Below, piece by piece: positions 5,704-5,993 of a DNA stretch of 5,993 nucleotides (position 1 is its first letter; every line of letters starts with the position of its first letter). Under the pieces are notes generated by a model. The model had not been told where the DNA came from. It searched no databases and saw nothing but the letters and a program-made list of their open reading frames with translations. The position numbers and the translations under genes were made by a program. Origin of the DNA: Globobulimina sp. (taxonomy: Eukaryota; Foraminifera; Rotaliida); the NCBI GenBank assembly GCA_003354225.1, contig PIVH01000382.1:1-5993 (forward strand), in the 5' to 3' direction.

Positions 5704-5993
5704 GGACTTTTTCGATTTCCATCCCAATGGAATCTATTTTTATGGGATATTGTTCAAAAACGAATATTATTGGCATGTAAAACATTTAAATATGTACCAC
5801 CGAAGATGCAAAAAGAAGTATTCCAACGTTTTTTATTACAAAGCATCAAAGAATTGTACAAAAGAAATGATTCGACATTGAATGAAAAAATTGATTTTAT
5901 GATAAACAATATTAAATATGGTTGGTCCTTGGATATCGATGAGAGATTCAAAAATGAAATGAATCAAAGAGTCAGAGAAACAAAGGTTTTTTT
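5704..5993 (+). CDS. Partial open frame at right edge, unknown product
   Basis: After TAA 5701-5703 the frame is open for 96 codons to the window end. The peptide looks genuinely coding: it starts GLFRFPSQWNLFLWDI, continues with a basic helical segment (QKRILLACKTFKYVPPK), then Lys/Glu/Asn-rich helices, and ends in RVRETKVF. The first in-frame ATG is 5806-5808 (residue 35), but the residues before it are also protein-like. The true 5' end may therefore be an upstream exon (an AG acceptor lies at 5703-5704 after a T-rich stretch), a frameshift, or a remnant junction. The FPSQW...LACKTF arrangement faintly resembles an F-box-like helix bundle, too weakly to name. If the two genes to the left belong to one element, this could be its next gene. 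The antisense 65-codon frame is treated as a shadow. Confidence 0.5.

Noticed and set aside
5672-5704. A 33-nt GT...AG intron giving an ATG start to the right-edge frame
   Set aside because: The phase does not fit: joining ATG 5664 across this interval reads the wrong frame of the downstream exon.
1-5993. tRNA, rRNA, CRISPR arrays, phage or bacterial operon signals
   Set aside because: No cloverleaf, rRNA-like stretch, regularly spaced repeat array or Shine-Dalgarno pattern was seen on either strand by eye.

Overview
The window reads as AT-rich eukaryotic DNA. Coding frames are separated by very AT-rich spacers with AATAAA-type and TGTA-rich 3'-end signals and no bacterial ribosome-binding sites, and the proteins look eukaryotic: a secreted glycoprotein, a piggyBac-family transposase remnant, an SR/RG-rich protein with a nuclear-localisation-like motif, and Asn-rich tails. 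I cannot name the species. A protist (for example an amoebozoan or heterolobosean) is a reasonable guess, but it is only a guess.

Left part (1-2100), mosaic and partly decayed. A plus-strand gene (12-626) encodes a small secreted, N-glycosylated-looking protein that stops exactly where it meets a minus-strand fossil. That fossil (about 590-1647, minus) is the N-terminal part of a piggyBac (DDE_Tnp_1_7-type) transposase. It has an acidic, low-complexity leader and the typical start of the catalytic domain, but it is broken by two -1 frame changes and ends around the first catalytic Asp. Divergent from it, a short Cys-rich frame (1706-2094, plus) is also split across two frames, again by a -1 change or else by a tiny 47-nt intron.

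Middle part (2100-5112), intact. After a 300-base AT-rich spacer come two uninterrupted same-strand genes only 114 bases apart. The first (2395-3741) encodes a 448-aa protein of unknown family with an Asn/Lys-rich tail. The second (3856-5112) encodes a 418-aa Gag-like RNA-binding protein: a globular N-terminal half, an RG/SR-rich basic stretch, an NLS-like cluster, and a C-terminal pair of Zn-binding motifs (CCCH-like, then CCHC knuckle-like). The pair looks like the structural module of a retroelement or virus-like element, and the Zn finger most resembles those of DIRS/Ngaro-type Gag proteins. No reverse transcriptase, RNase H, tyrosine recombinase, LTR or capsid gene is visible, so the element type is not settled.

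Right part (5113-5993). A non-coding stretch contains a well-formed candidate 311-bp non-autonomous DNA element. It has 10-bp terminal inverted repeats and is flanked on both sides by TTAA, the target site of piggyBac transposases, which makes a thematic link to the fossil transposase at the left. A purine tract (AAGGGGGAGA) and a three-unit 10-bp tandem repeat lie inside it. At the right edge an open, coding-looking frame (5704-5993, plus) runs out of the window; its 5' end is unclear and its family was not recognised.
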